Notes: generated by a model not told the origin, from the letters alone. A stretch of DNA of 5,558 bases from Elusimicrobiota bacterium (GCA_016205045.1 JACQJM010000072.1:1-5558), one strand, 5' to 3'. Shown: positions 1-5,495, counted from the first letter of the stretch. A program made the numbers and translations.

Positions 1-26
1 ACCCCTAACCCCTGACCCCTATCCCC
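1..26. repeat. Degenerate heptamer tandem array at the ilvE 3' end
   Basis: On the minus strand the 3' end of ilvE reads GGGGATA, GGGGTCA, GGGGTTA, then GGGGT at the window edge. That is three full units of period 7 plus a partial one, with only positions 5-6 of the unit varying. The array is still inside the open frame, where it encodes a Gly-rich tail (GDRGQGLG). Because the period is not a multiple of three, more units would soon bring a stop into frame. The array continues beyond the window, so its full length is unknown. Confidence 0.7.
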
Positions 27-911
27 TGTCTTTACGGCCTCGAAGATCGTGGTGCCTGTTTTTTGGGTGAATTCTCTGAAGGCGGTGATGATTTTTTGAG
101 TGAACGGACCCGCTTGGCCTGATCCGATCACTCGTCCATCTATTTTTACCGCGGGGATAATTTCAGCTCCGGTTCCCGTAAGAAAGACCTCTTCGGCTTG
201 GTAAAGTTGAAACATGGTAAATAACTCTTCCACAACCGGCATCTTAAATTTTTCGGGGATCAATTTAGCCACTACCATGCGGGTTACCCCTTCCAGAATC
301 CCTGCGGAGACGGGAGGGGTGAACCACTTCCCATCCTTGAGGAAAAAAACATTATCTCCTGAGCCTTCCGCCACGTAGCCTTCGTGATTGAGCATAATCG
401 CCTCTCCGGCTCCTGCTCGCACGGCCTCATTCTTAGCCAAGATATTGTTGAGGTAATTGAGGGATTTGATGCTGGGGGACAGCGAATCATGGGGGGTGCG
501 CCTGAAAGAAGAGGTGATGACTTCCAAGCCCTTTTTATAAAACGAATCTGGGTACAGCTCTATCTTATCCGTGATGACGATCAGGGTGGGACGCTTACAT
601 TTTCTCATGTCCAAACCCAAGTCTCCCGTGCCGCGCGTGATCACCACCCGGATGTAGGCGTCCTTTTGACTGTTGGTTCTTAAGGTTTCCAGGATGATCT
701 CGCGGATCTCCTCCCGGCTCCAGGGAAGATCCATGAAAATTCCCCGGGCAGAGTTAAGAAGCCGGGCGAGGTGTTCTTTCAACATGAACACTCGTCCGTT
801 ATAGGCCCGTATGCCCTCAAAAATACCATCGCCGTATAAAAGCCCGTGATCAAAAACGGAAATTTTTGCCTCATCCTTTTCATGGTAGCGACCATCAATA
901 TATATTTTCAT
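1..911 (-). CDS. ilvE: Branched-chain-amino-acid aminotransferase, C-terminus cut by the window edge
   Basis: This is a fold-type IV PLP enzyme that exchanges the amino group between glutamate and the keto acids of leucine, isoleucine and valine in the cytoplasm. Reading from ATG at 911 there are 303 open codons with no stop before the edge. The protein begins MKIYIDGRYHEKDEAKISVF and follows the archaeal/bacterial IlvE pattern: FDHGLLYGDGIFEGIRAY (20-37), YIRVVITRGTGDLGL (86-100), the probable Schiff-base Lys149 in SIKSLNYLNN, AEGSGDN (181-187), the phosphate-binding LTGTGAEI (244-251), and TGTTIFE near residue 285. Family members usually end near residue 290, so only the variable tail is missing. 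That tail is encoded by a 7-base repeat array. The start overlaps the lolD stop as ATGA, so translation is probably coupled. D-amino-acid transaminase and aminodeoxychorismate lyase are related folds, but the GDLGL and LNYLNN stretches favour IlvE. The family call is strong; the exact substrate is inferred. Confidence 0.88.
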   Translation of the reverse strand, partial: MKIYIDGRYHEKDEAKISVFDHGLLYGDGIFEGIRAYNGRVFMLKEHLARLLNSARGIFMDLPWSREEIREIILETLRTNSQKDAYIRVVITRGTGDLGLDMRKCKRPTLIVITDKIELYPDSFYKKGLEVITSSFRRTPHDSLSPSIKSLNYLNNILAKNEAVRAGAGEAIMLNHEGYVAEGSGDNVFFLKDGKWFTPPVSAGILEGVTRMVVAKLIPEKFKMPVVEELFTMFQLYQAEEVFLTGTGAEIIPAVKIDGRVIGSGQAGPFTQKIITAFREFTQKTGTTIFEAVKTGDRGQGLG

Positions 912-1666
912 CCGGCCTCCGTTAGTTTTCCGTCGGTCATGTGCAGTGTCCTGCTCGAAAATCGGGATGCCTGCTCGTTGTGAGTGACTAAGACGATCGC
1001 TACTTTTTTTGATTGTGATAGTTCCCATAGATCATGTAATACCAATTCTGTGTTGTGCTTGTCCAGGTTCCCCGTCGGTTCATCCGCCAAAAGAAGTTCG
1101 GGGTGGTTCAAAAGGGCCCGCACTAAAGCGGCCCTTTGCTTCTCACCACCCGAGAGTTCTGGGGGAAACTTATGCTGTACGCGAGACAGCCCAAAAAACC
1201 GAAGCAACTCCAAGGCTCTCGGTTTCCGGTCTTCTCCGGCGATGCGAGCCGGCATGAGAACATTTTCTTCCACCGTAAATTCAGGGAGTAGGGAATCAAA
1301 TTGAAAGACGAAACCTATTTTTTTATTTCTTAGGTGGGAACGTTCCGTTTCGGACAGGTTCTTAAGGTCCTGCCCGAAGAGATGGACCTGCCCGCTGGAG
1401 GGTAGGTCCATGGCTCCCAGAATATGCATAAGCGTGGATTTCCCTGATCCGCTGGGACCTAAGATGGTCAGGAATTCTCCTTCCGCCATCTCCAGATCCA
1501 CGCCCTTGAGCACGGATGTTCTCGTTTTTCCATCGCCATAAGTTTTGGTCAAGCCTTTAGCTTCGATAACTAATTTTTTTGTCGTGGCCGTTTGATCCGT
1601 GACCTCAGACCTTGGACCTTGCCTGCCTGCCGGCGAGGCAGGGACCTTGGACTGAGGTCTATCCAT
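908..1666 (-). CDS. lolD: Lipoprotein-releasing system ATP-binding protein LolD
   Basis: This is the cytoplasmic ATPase of the Lol exporter, which powers release of outer-membrane lipoproteins from the inner membrane. All ABC motifs are present in the 252 residues: Walker A GPSGSGKST (70-78), Q-loop Gln122 in FVFQFDSLLPEFT, signature LSGGE (171-175), Walker B LLLADEPTGNLD (191-202) with catalytic Glu196, and switch His229 in LVTHN. The QFDSLLPEFTVEENV stretch closely resembles E. coli LolD (QFHHLLPDFTALENV), which separates it from generic MacB-type ATPases. The start ATG at 1666 lies 8 bases inside the end of lolC, and the stop overlaps the ilvE start by 4 bases. It is about 20 residues longer at the N-terminus than usual, because residues 3-22 are encoded by a palindromic repeat. 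I see no alternative ATG, GTG or TTG in frame between that repeat and the conserved domain, so the extension is probably translated. Confidence 0.93.
   Translation of the reverse strand: MDRPQSKVPASPAGRQGPRSEVTDQTATTKKLVIEAKGLTKTYGDGKTRTSVLKGVDLEMAEGEFLTILGPSGSGKSTLMHILGAMDLPSSGQVHLFGQDLKNLSETERSHLRNKKIGFVFQFDSLLPEFTVEENVLMPARIAGEDRKPRALELLRFFGLSRVQHKFPPELSGGEKQRAALVRALLNHPELLLADEPTGNLDKHNTELVLHDLWELSQSKKVAIVLVTHNEQASRFSSRTLHMTDGKLTEAG
1601..1660. repeat. 60-base imperfect palindrome inserted in frame in lolD
   Basis: The outer arms GACCTCAG (1601-1608) and CTGAGGTC (1652-1659) are perfect inverted repeats. Inside them GACCTTGGAC occurs twice in direct orientation (1608-1617 and 1643-1652). 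The centre is a GC-rich hairpin, CCTGCCT (1622-1628) against AGGCAGG (1636-1642), around GCCGGCG. The element spans exactly 20 codons (LolD residues 3-22), leaving the frame intact and giving a Pro/Ser/Arg/Gly-rich, probably disordered segment. Its composition differs from the AT-richer lolD codons just downstream. It resembles in principle the palindromic elements found inside Rickettsia genes; I make no claim of shared ancestry. Confidence 0.7.
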
Positions 1667-2903
1667 ATCTTATCGCTTCTACCGGATGCGCGCGAGAGGC
1701 CTTGAGGGCGGGATAGAATGTGGCCATTAAGCAGAGGATAAGGCTGCCCGAGCAAATCCACAAAATATCCATAGGCTGGATGGCTATCGGAACGCGGGTC
1801 AGGTAGTAAATGTCACCCGGAAGTTCCACGATGGGATATTTCCCGATGATCCAGGAAAGTAGGAGCCCCAGGGCCACTCCAAAGCCGATTCCGCATCCCG
1901 CGATAAGAAATCCTTCCCACCAGAATATTTTGGAAATATTTTTAGGGGTGGCTCCCAAGGCCATGAGAATACCCACATCGCGCACCTTTTCGGTGGTGAG
2001 CAGAATCAGATTGGAAGCGATATTAAGCGAGGCTACCAAAACAATCAGGATGAGGATGATAAACATCACGAACTTTTCCATTTTCAGGGCCGCGAACAGA
2101 GTCTGGTTCATTTGGCTAAATGATTTTACGGAGTACCCCAAGCCCAACTGTTTCTGGAGCTTTTGTGCCACTTGTTCGGCGCGGTTTAAGTTCCGCAGCT
2201 TTACCTGTAAGCCGGCGGCAGAGCCCCGAAGATCTAAAAAAGAACTGGCCTGGTCCAGCCCGGTATAAGCAAAGGTGTTGTCAAATTCATAATACCCGGT
2301 GCGAAGAAGCCCTACCACTTTAAATTTCTGCATCTTGGGGTAAAGCCCCAGAGGAGTTGCTATTTCTTGGGGGGAGATCATCACCACCTCCGCTCCGGGA
2401 CCCACCCCTATGTTTTTTGCCAATTCCATTCCTAAGACCACTCCTTGGGGTCCTAATTCCCAGGTTCCTTCCAGAAGAAATTGGTTCAATTCATTAACTT
2501 GAAACTCTTGGATGGGGTCTAGGCCTTTAAGCACTATCCCTGTAGAGCGCCCGCGATAACTGAGGATGGCCTGGCCCAAAACGAAGGGGCTGAAGGCCAC
2601 AACTTCTTTTTCCTGTCTTAAAATTTCCTTGAGCCTTTGCATCTCTTTGTCTCTAGTCAAGGAGGGTTTTTGTGAGTCCCAAGAAAGGAGCCCTTGTCGG
2701 TCATAGAGGGTAAGGTGGCTCTGAGCTCCAATGACCTTTTTCTGAATATCGGATTGAAACCCATTCATGACCGAGAGGGTAGTGATGAGGGCGGCGACAC
2801 CTACGGCCACACCGGAGATTCCAATGGCAGTGGTTACTAAGGCAAATAATCCTTTGCGTCTTGCCTTGAGGTAGCGTAGGGCGACGAATAATTCAAAAGA
2901 CAC
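1659..2903 (-). CDS. lolC: Lipoprotein-releasing system permease, LolC/LolE family
   Basis: This is the inner-membrane permease that takes mature lipoproteins from the outer leaflet and passes them to the periplasmic carrier, driven by LolD. At 414 residues it has the normal length (E. coli LolC 399, LolE 414). It shows the four-helix MacB/LolCE layout: TM1 about 19-45 after the typical start FELFVALRYLKARRK, a periplasmic domain about 46-275, TM2 about 276-302, TM3 about 328-355 and TM4 about 378-398. The cytoplasmic coupling segment EKVRDVGILMALGATPKNI (305-323) and the C-terminal PVEAIRYG are family hallmarks. The start is GTG at 2903, preceded at 7 bases by AAGGA, which lies inside an octamer array. 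Only one permease gene is in view, so it may act as a homodimer or have a partner elsewhere; the sequence does not separate LolC from LolE. It overlaps lolD by 8 bases. Confidence 0.92.
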   Translation of the reverse strand: MSFELFVALRYLKARRKGLFALVTTAIGISGVAVGVAALITTLSVMNGFQSDIQKKVIGAQSHLTLYDRQGLLSWDSQKPSLTRDKEMQRLKEILRQEKEVVAFSPFVLGQAILSYRGRSTGIVLKGLDPIQEFQVNELNQFLLEGTWELGPQGVVLGMELAKNIGVGPGAEVVMISPQEIATPLGLYPKMQKFKVVGLLRTGYYEFDNTFAYTGLDQASSFLDLRGSAAGLQVKLRNLNRAEQVAQKLQKQLGLGYSVKSFSQMNQTLFAALKMEKFVMFIILILIVLVASLNIASNLILLTTEKVRDVGILMALGATPKNISKIFWWEGFLIAGCGIGFGVALGLLLSWIIGKYPIVELPGDIYYLTRVPIAIQPMDILWICSGSLILCLMATFYPALKASRAHPVEAIRYG

Positions 2904-2904
2904 T

Positions 2905-2928
2905 CTTAATTCCTTAATTCCCTAATCA
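2905..2928. repeat. Octamer tandem array bridging the lysS stop and lolC start
   Basis: On the minus strand three phased octamers read TGATTAGG, GAATTAAG, GAATTAAG. They begin on the final Asp codon and TAG stop of lysS and end one base before the GTG start of lolC. The 18-base intergenic space is therefore entirely array. The unit matches the GGATTAAG octamer found between the response regulator and lysS. Confidence 0.65.
2911..2915 (-). promoter_or_regulatory. Ribosome binding site of lolC, embedded in the repeat
   Basis: AAGGA lies 7 bases before the GTG start and supports that start over any later ATG. It is formed by the junction of two octamer units (…AAG + GA…), so the repeat itself supplies the Shine-Dalgarno sequence. 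Confidence 0.6.
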
Positions 2929-4376
2929 CTTTTCAGTCCTTCCGCCTTGAGGGTCGGAAACAAAATCACTTCCCGGATCGATTCTTGATCTAAAAGAACC
3001 ATGGCCAAGCGATCGATGCCTATTCCAATTCCCCCGGTCGGAGGCATGCCGTGTTCCATGGCTTGCACAAATTCTTCATCCAGGATTTCCGCTTCATCGT
3101 CTTGTTCTTTTTCCCTCTGTCGCTTCTGTTCCACGAATCGCTCTCGCTGATCGACAGGGTCGTTGAGTTCCGTATAAGCATTGGCGAGTTCTTGGCCGTT
3201 GAAAAAAAACTCGAATCGCTCCACCAGGGACTCATCCCCAGGCTTGAGCTTGGCCAGGGGGGTAATGGCAGTGGGGTGGTCCATAATGAAAACAGGCTCC
3301 TTGAGTTCAGGAAGAATGCAGGCATCAAAGATCCTCTCGAATATTTTGGCGCTGGGGGTGGATTCGTTGGCCTCCACAGAATGTTTACGCGCCAAGGCGA
3401 TAAGGCCTGTGCGGTTGAAACTTTTTCCACTCAGGATTTGGTGAATGTCTTCCCCGCAGTATTTTTTCCACAACTCCGCAAGGGCGAGTCTGGCAAAAGG
3501 GGGTTTAATATCTTTTTTGCCGCAGGATTCCGCGCTGTGCGTCAGAAGGCCTTCCAAAAGTTCTGCCATGGTGTGGTAATCCGCGTACGCCTGGTAGGCT
3601 TCCAGCATCGTGAATTCAGGGTTGTGGCGGGTATCGATGCCTTCGTTGCGAAAAATTCTGCCGATCTCGTAGACTTTCTCAAACCCGCCGATAATGAGGC
3701 GCTTGAGATAAAGTTCTGTGGCAATGCGCAGATGCAGCTGCATGTCTAAAGCTTTGTGATGTGTGCTAAAAGGTTTGGCCGTGGCTCCCCCTGCCTGGGC
3801 CAAAAGGATGGGGGTTTCCACCTCTAAAAAACCCATTTCGTCCATGGATTTTCGAATGGCCGAAATGATTCGAGAACGGGCCTCAAAGACAGATTTTACT
3901 TCAGGGCTGGAAATAAGATCTAGGTGGCGGTGCCGCTGCCGAAGTTCCGCATCCTTTAGGCCGTGCCATTTCTCCGGCAAAGGACGCAGCGATTTGGAAA
4001 GCAAGGTCAGGGAAGCCACTTCGATGGTAGTTTCGCCAGTCTTGGTTTTAAAAGAAACACCTTCCATGCCGATGAAATCTCCCACATGGATGTCTTTGGT
4101 GAATAAATGATAAGCGTCTTCTCCCAGTTTGTCCCGTTTTAAATAGATTTGGATTCGGCCAGTGGAATCTTGTAGGTGGGCGAAGGAAGCTTTGCCCATC
4201 TCTCGGATGAGGACGAGCCTTCCCGCCGTTGTCACCGCGGTTCCCAGAGGAAGGGAAAGAATCTCTTGGGCGGAGTGAGTTTTAGAAAAACGGGGAGGGT
4301 AGGGGTTCACGCCCCTGTCTCTTAGCTCTTTTAATTTTTGTTGTTTTTTCTCGATAATTTCGGAGATGGGTTCCAT
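2922..4376 (-). CDS. lysS: Lysyl-tRNA synthetase, class II
   Basis: This cytoplasmic enzyme activates lysine with ATP and charges tRNA-Lys. It has 484 residues against 505 for E. coli LysS. The N-terminal helix has the typical KLKELRDRGVNPYPPRF (14-30). An OB-fold anticodon-binding domain follows (about 48-130, with MGKASFAHLQDSTGRIQIYL). The class II catalytic core shows motif 1 around 168-191 (IRKSMDEMGFLEVETPIL), motif 2 FRNEGIDTRHNPEFTMLE (242-259) and motif 3 GGIGIGIDRLAMVLL (448-462). HPTAITPLAK (367-376), ELANAYTELNDP (396-407) and the terminal ILFPTLK are all typical of LysS. No catalytic motif is missing. The ATG at 4376 has no Shine-Dalgarno: CTTATAAT directly precedes it and belongs to the octamer array. 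No upstream in-frame start exists in the seven codons I checked. It heads the lysS-lolC-lolD-ilvE run. Confidence 0.97.
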   Translation of the reverse strand: MEPISEIIEKKQQKLKELRDRGVNPYPPRFSKTHSAQEILSLPLGTAVTTAGRLVLIREMGKASFAHLQDSTGRIQIYLKRDKLGEDAYHLFTKDIHVGDFIGMEGVSFKTKTGETTIEVASLTLLSKSLRPLPEKWHGLKDAELRQRHRHLDLISSPEVKSVFEARSRIISAIRKSMDEMGFLEVETPILLAQAGGATAKPFSTHHKALDMQLHLRIATELYLKRLIIGGFEKVYEIGRIFRNEGIDTRHNPEFTMLEAYQAYADYHTMAELLEGLLTHSAESCGKKDIKPPFARLALAELWKKYCGEDIHQILSGKSFNRTGLIALARKHSVEANESTPSAKIFERIFDACILPELKEPVFIMDHPTAITPLAKLKPGDESLVERFEFFFNGQELANAYTELNDPVDQRERFVEQKRQREKEQDDEAEILDEEFVQAMEHGMPPTGGIGIGIDRLAMVLLDQESIREVILFPTLKAEGLKSD

Positions 4377-4476
4377 ATTATAAGGGATTAGGGAATTGCG
4401 GGATTAGGGGATTAAGATTTATATAGAAAATTCTAACTTATTCCTAATCTCTTAATCCCTTAATTTCTTAATCCCC
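4377..4476. repeat. Opposed octamer arrays forming a long stem between the regulator gene and lysS
   Basis: On the minus strand the 3' end of the upstream regulator gene reads GGATTAAG, AAATTAAG, GGATTAAG, AGATTAGG. After an AT-rich spacer come CTTAATCC, CCTAATCC, CGCAATTC, CCTAATCC, CTTATAAT and then the lysS ATG. The two sets are reverse complements and keep a strict period of 8. Positions 4384-4417 pair with 4442-4475: 34 pairs by eye on the plus strand, of which 27 are Watson-Crick, 5 are G-T and 2 are mismatches, with a 24-base loop at 4418-4441. The right arm covers the TAA stop of the regulator (4468-4470). There is no U-run after the stem, so it is not a classical intrinsic terminator. 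It might still attenuate transcription or protect mRNA ends. Confidence 0.75.
4418..4423 (-). promoter_or_regulatory. Possible -10 box for lysS in the hairpin loop
   Basis: TATAAA, 5 of 6 matches to the sigma-70 -10 consensus, lies in the AT-rich loop 41 bases before the lysS ATG. No convincing -35 is present at 16-18 bases; the best candidate, in TTAGGA, matches 3 of 6. This is weak evidence, given only because the loop is the sole non-repeat DNA in this junction. Confidence 0.2.
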
Positions 4477-4848
4477 TTTCACTTTAGAAGAGAGAAGAGT
4501 TTTCTGAATCAGGTCTCTTAAATGTTTGGGATCAAAAGGCTTTTCAATATAGGCCGACACATTGGGGGCCACTTGAAATAGATCTTTCATCTGGCCCCGA
4601 GCCGTCAGAATAATTACGGGAATGGTGCGCAGAGAAAAGTTTTCTTGGAGCTTGGTATTGAACGTATAGCCATCCATGATGGGCATCATCACATCCAGAA
4701 TGATCAAGTCGGGAACTGTCTGCGAGATGATTTGAAGAGCCTCTTCTCCATTGGACGCCTCTATGACCTCATGCCCGTCTTTCTGCAGAAGAAACTTAAT
4801 TAATGTGACGACGTCTTTCTCGTCATCAACGACTAAAATCTTACTCAT
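4468..4848 (-). CDS. Single-domain response regulator (CheY-like receiver)
   Basis: This 126-residue protein is only a phosphoacceptor domain, with no DNA-binding or enzymatic output, so it probably signals by protein contact or as a phosphorelay step. The active site is complete: acidic pair Asp8/Asp9 in ILVVDDE, phosphorylated Asp52 in LIILDVMMPIMDG, switch Thr82 in LTARG, and Lys103 in IEKPFD. After the switch Thr it carries ARGQMKDLFQVAPNVSAY, closely shared with the neighbouring regulator. The ATG at 4848 is preceded by GAAAGGTG a few bases upstream, a fair ribosome binding site. It lies 13 bases downstream of the other receiver gene, so they are probably co-transcribed. The stop codon is inside an octamer array. 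No histidine kinase is in the window, so its partner is unknown. Confidence 0.93.
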   Translation of the reverse strand: MSKILVVDDEKDVVTLIKFLLQKDGHEVIEASNGEEALQIISQTVPDLIILDVMMPIMDGYTFNTKLQENFSLRTIPVIILTARGQMKDLFQVAPNVSAYIEKPFDPKHLRDLIQKTLLSSKVKGD

Positions 4849-4861
4849 CCCACACCTTTCG

Positions 4862-5245
4862 TCATTTCTTAAGCTGGGAATTGATCAGTTCTCTGAATTT
4901 TCTGACGTCAAAGGGTTTTTCTACATAGGCTTTTACATTGGGAGACATGGCGAAAACTTCCTTCATCTGACCCTTGGCGGTGACCAAAATGATGGGGAGG
5001 GAACGGGTGGTTTCATTCTCCAGTAGAAGATTGTGAAAAGTAAAACCATCCATAACGGGAAGCATAATGTCCAGGATAATGAGATCGGGTAGTTTTGGGA
5101 AGGTGGTTCTCGAATCCACCCCCATCAGGGATAGGGCTTCTTGACCATTATAAGCCTCCCAAATGGTGTGACCATCCTTTTCCAGCACCGATTTTAGGAG
5201 CTGGACCATGTTGGCATCGTCCTCGACAAGCAGAATAGTTCCCAT
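4862..5245 (-). CDS. Single-domain response regulator (CheY-like receiver), first of the pair
   Basis: This is a 127-residue stand-alone receiver domain. Its active-site residues are Asp9/Asp10 in ILLVEDD, phosphorylated Asp59 in LIILDIMLPVMDG, Thr89 in LVTAKG and Lys110 in VEKPFD. It aligns with the downstream regulator over its full length and is roughly half identical by eye. The exception is about seven extra residues (around 45-51, SRTTFPK) just before the PDLIILD strand. Both share the GQMK…PNV.AY.EKPFD segment, which argues for a tandem duplication. The start ATG at 5245 has GGAAG three bases upstream, rather close for a Shine-Dalgarno. A PilH/CheY-like or phosphorelay role is possible, but nothing in the window specifies it. 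Confidence 0.93.
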   Translation of the reverse strand: MGTILLVEDDANMVQLLKSVLEKDGHTIWEAYNGQEALSLMGVDSRTTFPKLPDLIILDIMLPVMDGFTFHNLLLENETTRSLPIILVTAKGQMKEVFAMSPNVKAYVEKPFDVRKFRELINSQLKK

Positions 5246-5253
5246 GATCTTCC

Positions 5254-5282
5254 AGTCTACTAGTTTTACTATTACGGGTCAA
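5254..5282 (-). promoter_or_regulatory. Possible sigma-70 promoter before the receiver pair
   Basis: TTGACC (5282-5277, 5 of 6 matches to the -35) is followed after 17 bases by TAGACT (5259-5254, 4 of 6 matches to the -10). Transcription would begin at about 5247, almost on the ATG at 5245, giving a nearly leaderless mRNA. That makes the call uncertain despite good spacing. The -35 overlaps a small CGGG/CCCG inverted repeat (5275-5287). Confidence 0.3.
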
Positions 5283-5339
5283 TCCCGCGTTTCACCTGGG
5301 TGCAGCGAAAATTTCCGGGCACTTGGCCTTATCTGCAAT

Positions 5340-5489
5340 AGGGTCAGGCCAGGGCCTGTCCGGGGTTGCCACTTCGAAAATCGTGGTCGCCATCTGCGGC
5401 GACACTACCCCTCTCGAGCCGTCCAGATGTCAAATGCGTCTCTCGAGAGGTTTTTCTTCGGGCAATCCCCGGCCACCCCGCCTGACCCT
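5340..5489. repeat. Structured 150-base element with inverted-repeat ends (MITE-like or ncRNA)
   Basis: The outer stem is AGGGTCAGGC (5340-5349) against GCCTGACCCT (5480-5489), a perfect 10-base inverted repeat. Next comes CCGGGGTTGCC (5360-5370) against GGCAATCCCCGG (5461-5472), 11 pairs with one bulged T. Inside these sit two hairpins: GTCGCC/GGCGAC (5386-5391 and 5398-5403, 6-base loop) and CCTCTCGAG/CTCGAGAGG (5410-5418 and 5442-5450). A weaker CAC/GTG stem lies at 5370-5385. The whole folds as a closed multi-branch structure and is more GC-rich than the flanking genes. I recognise no known RNA family (not 6S, tmRNA, RNase P, SRP or a common riboswitch by their conserved cores), no transposase, and no clear target duplication. 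Either strand could be the transcribed one. It fills most of the 313-base space upstream of the receiver genes. Confidence 0.45.
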
Positions 5490-5495
5490 GAACCC

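Noticed and set aside
384..683. 99-residue plus-strand and 68-residue minus-strand (284-490) open frames within 1-911.
   Set aside because: Both overlap the ilvE frame, which is continuous for 303 codons and carries the family motifs.
1570..1761. 63-residue minus-strand frame across the lolC/lolD overlap.
   Set aside because: It is out of frame with both lolC and lolD, which account for all of this DNA with conserved sequence.
3051..3749. 232-residue plus-strand open frame antisense to lysS.
   Set aside because: It is a shadow of lysS, whose motifs are fully conserved. The antisense product shows no domain and no start context.
4377..4382. Perfect TATAAT on the minus strand directly before the lysS ATG.
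   Set aside because: As a -10 box it would place the transcription start inside lysS, and no -35 lies at the right distance. It is explained as a degenerate octamer unit.
4381..4478. Repeats between the regulator gene and lysS considered as a CRISPR array.
   Set aside because: The units are 8 bases, contiguous and degenerate, with no spacers of constant size and no cas genes.
5289..5393. Minus-strand 33-codon frame beginning MATTIFEVATPDRPWPD.
   Set aside because: It lies across the inverted-repeat structure and has no ribosome binding site. Nothing supports translation.
5410..5458. Plus-strand hairpin CCTCTCGAG/CTCGAGAGG followed by TTTTTCTT, resembling an intrinsic terminator.
   Set aside because: No plus-strand gene precedes it, the loop is 23 bases, and the stem is part of the larger folded element. 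It is kept as a component of that element rather than called separately.
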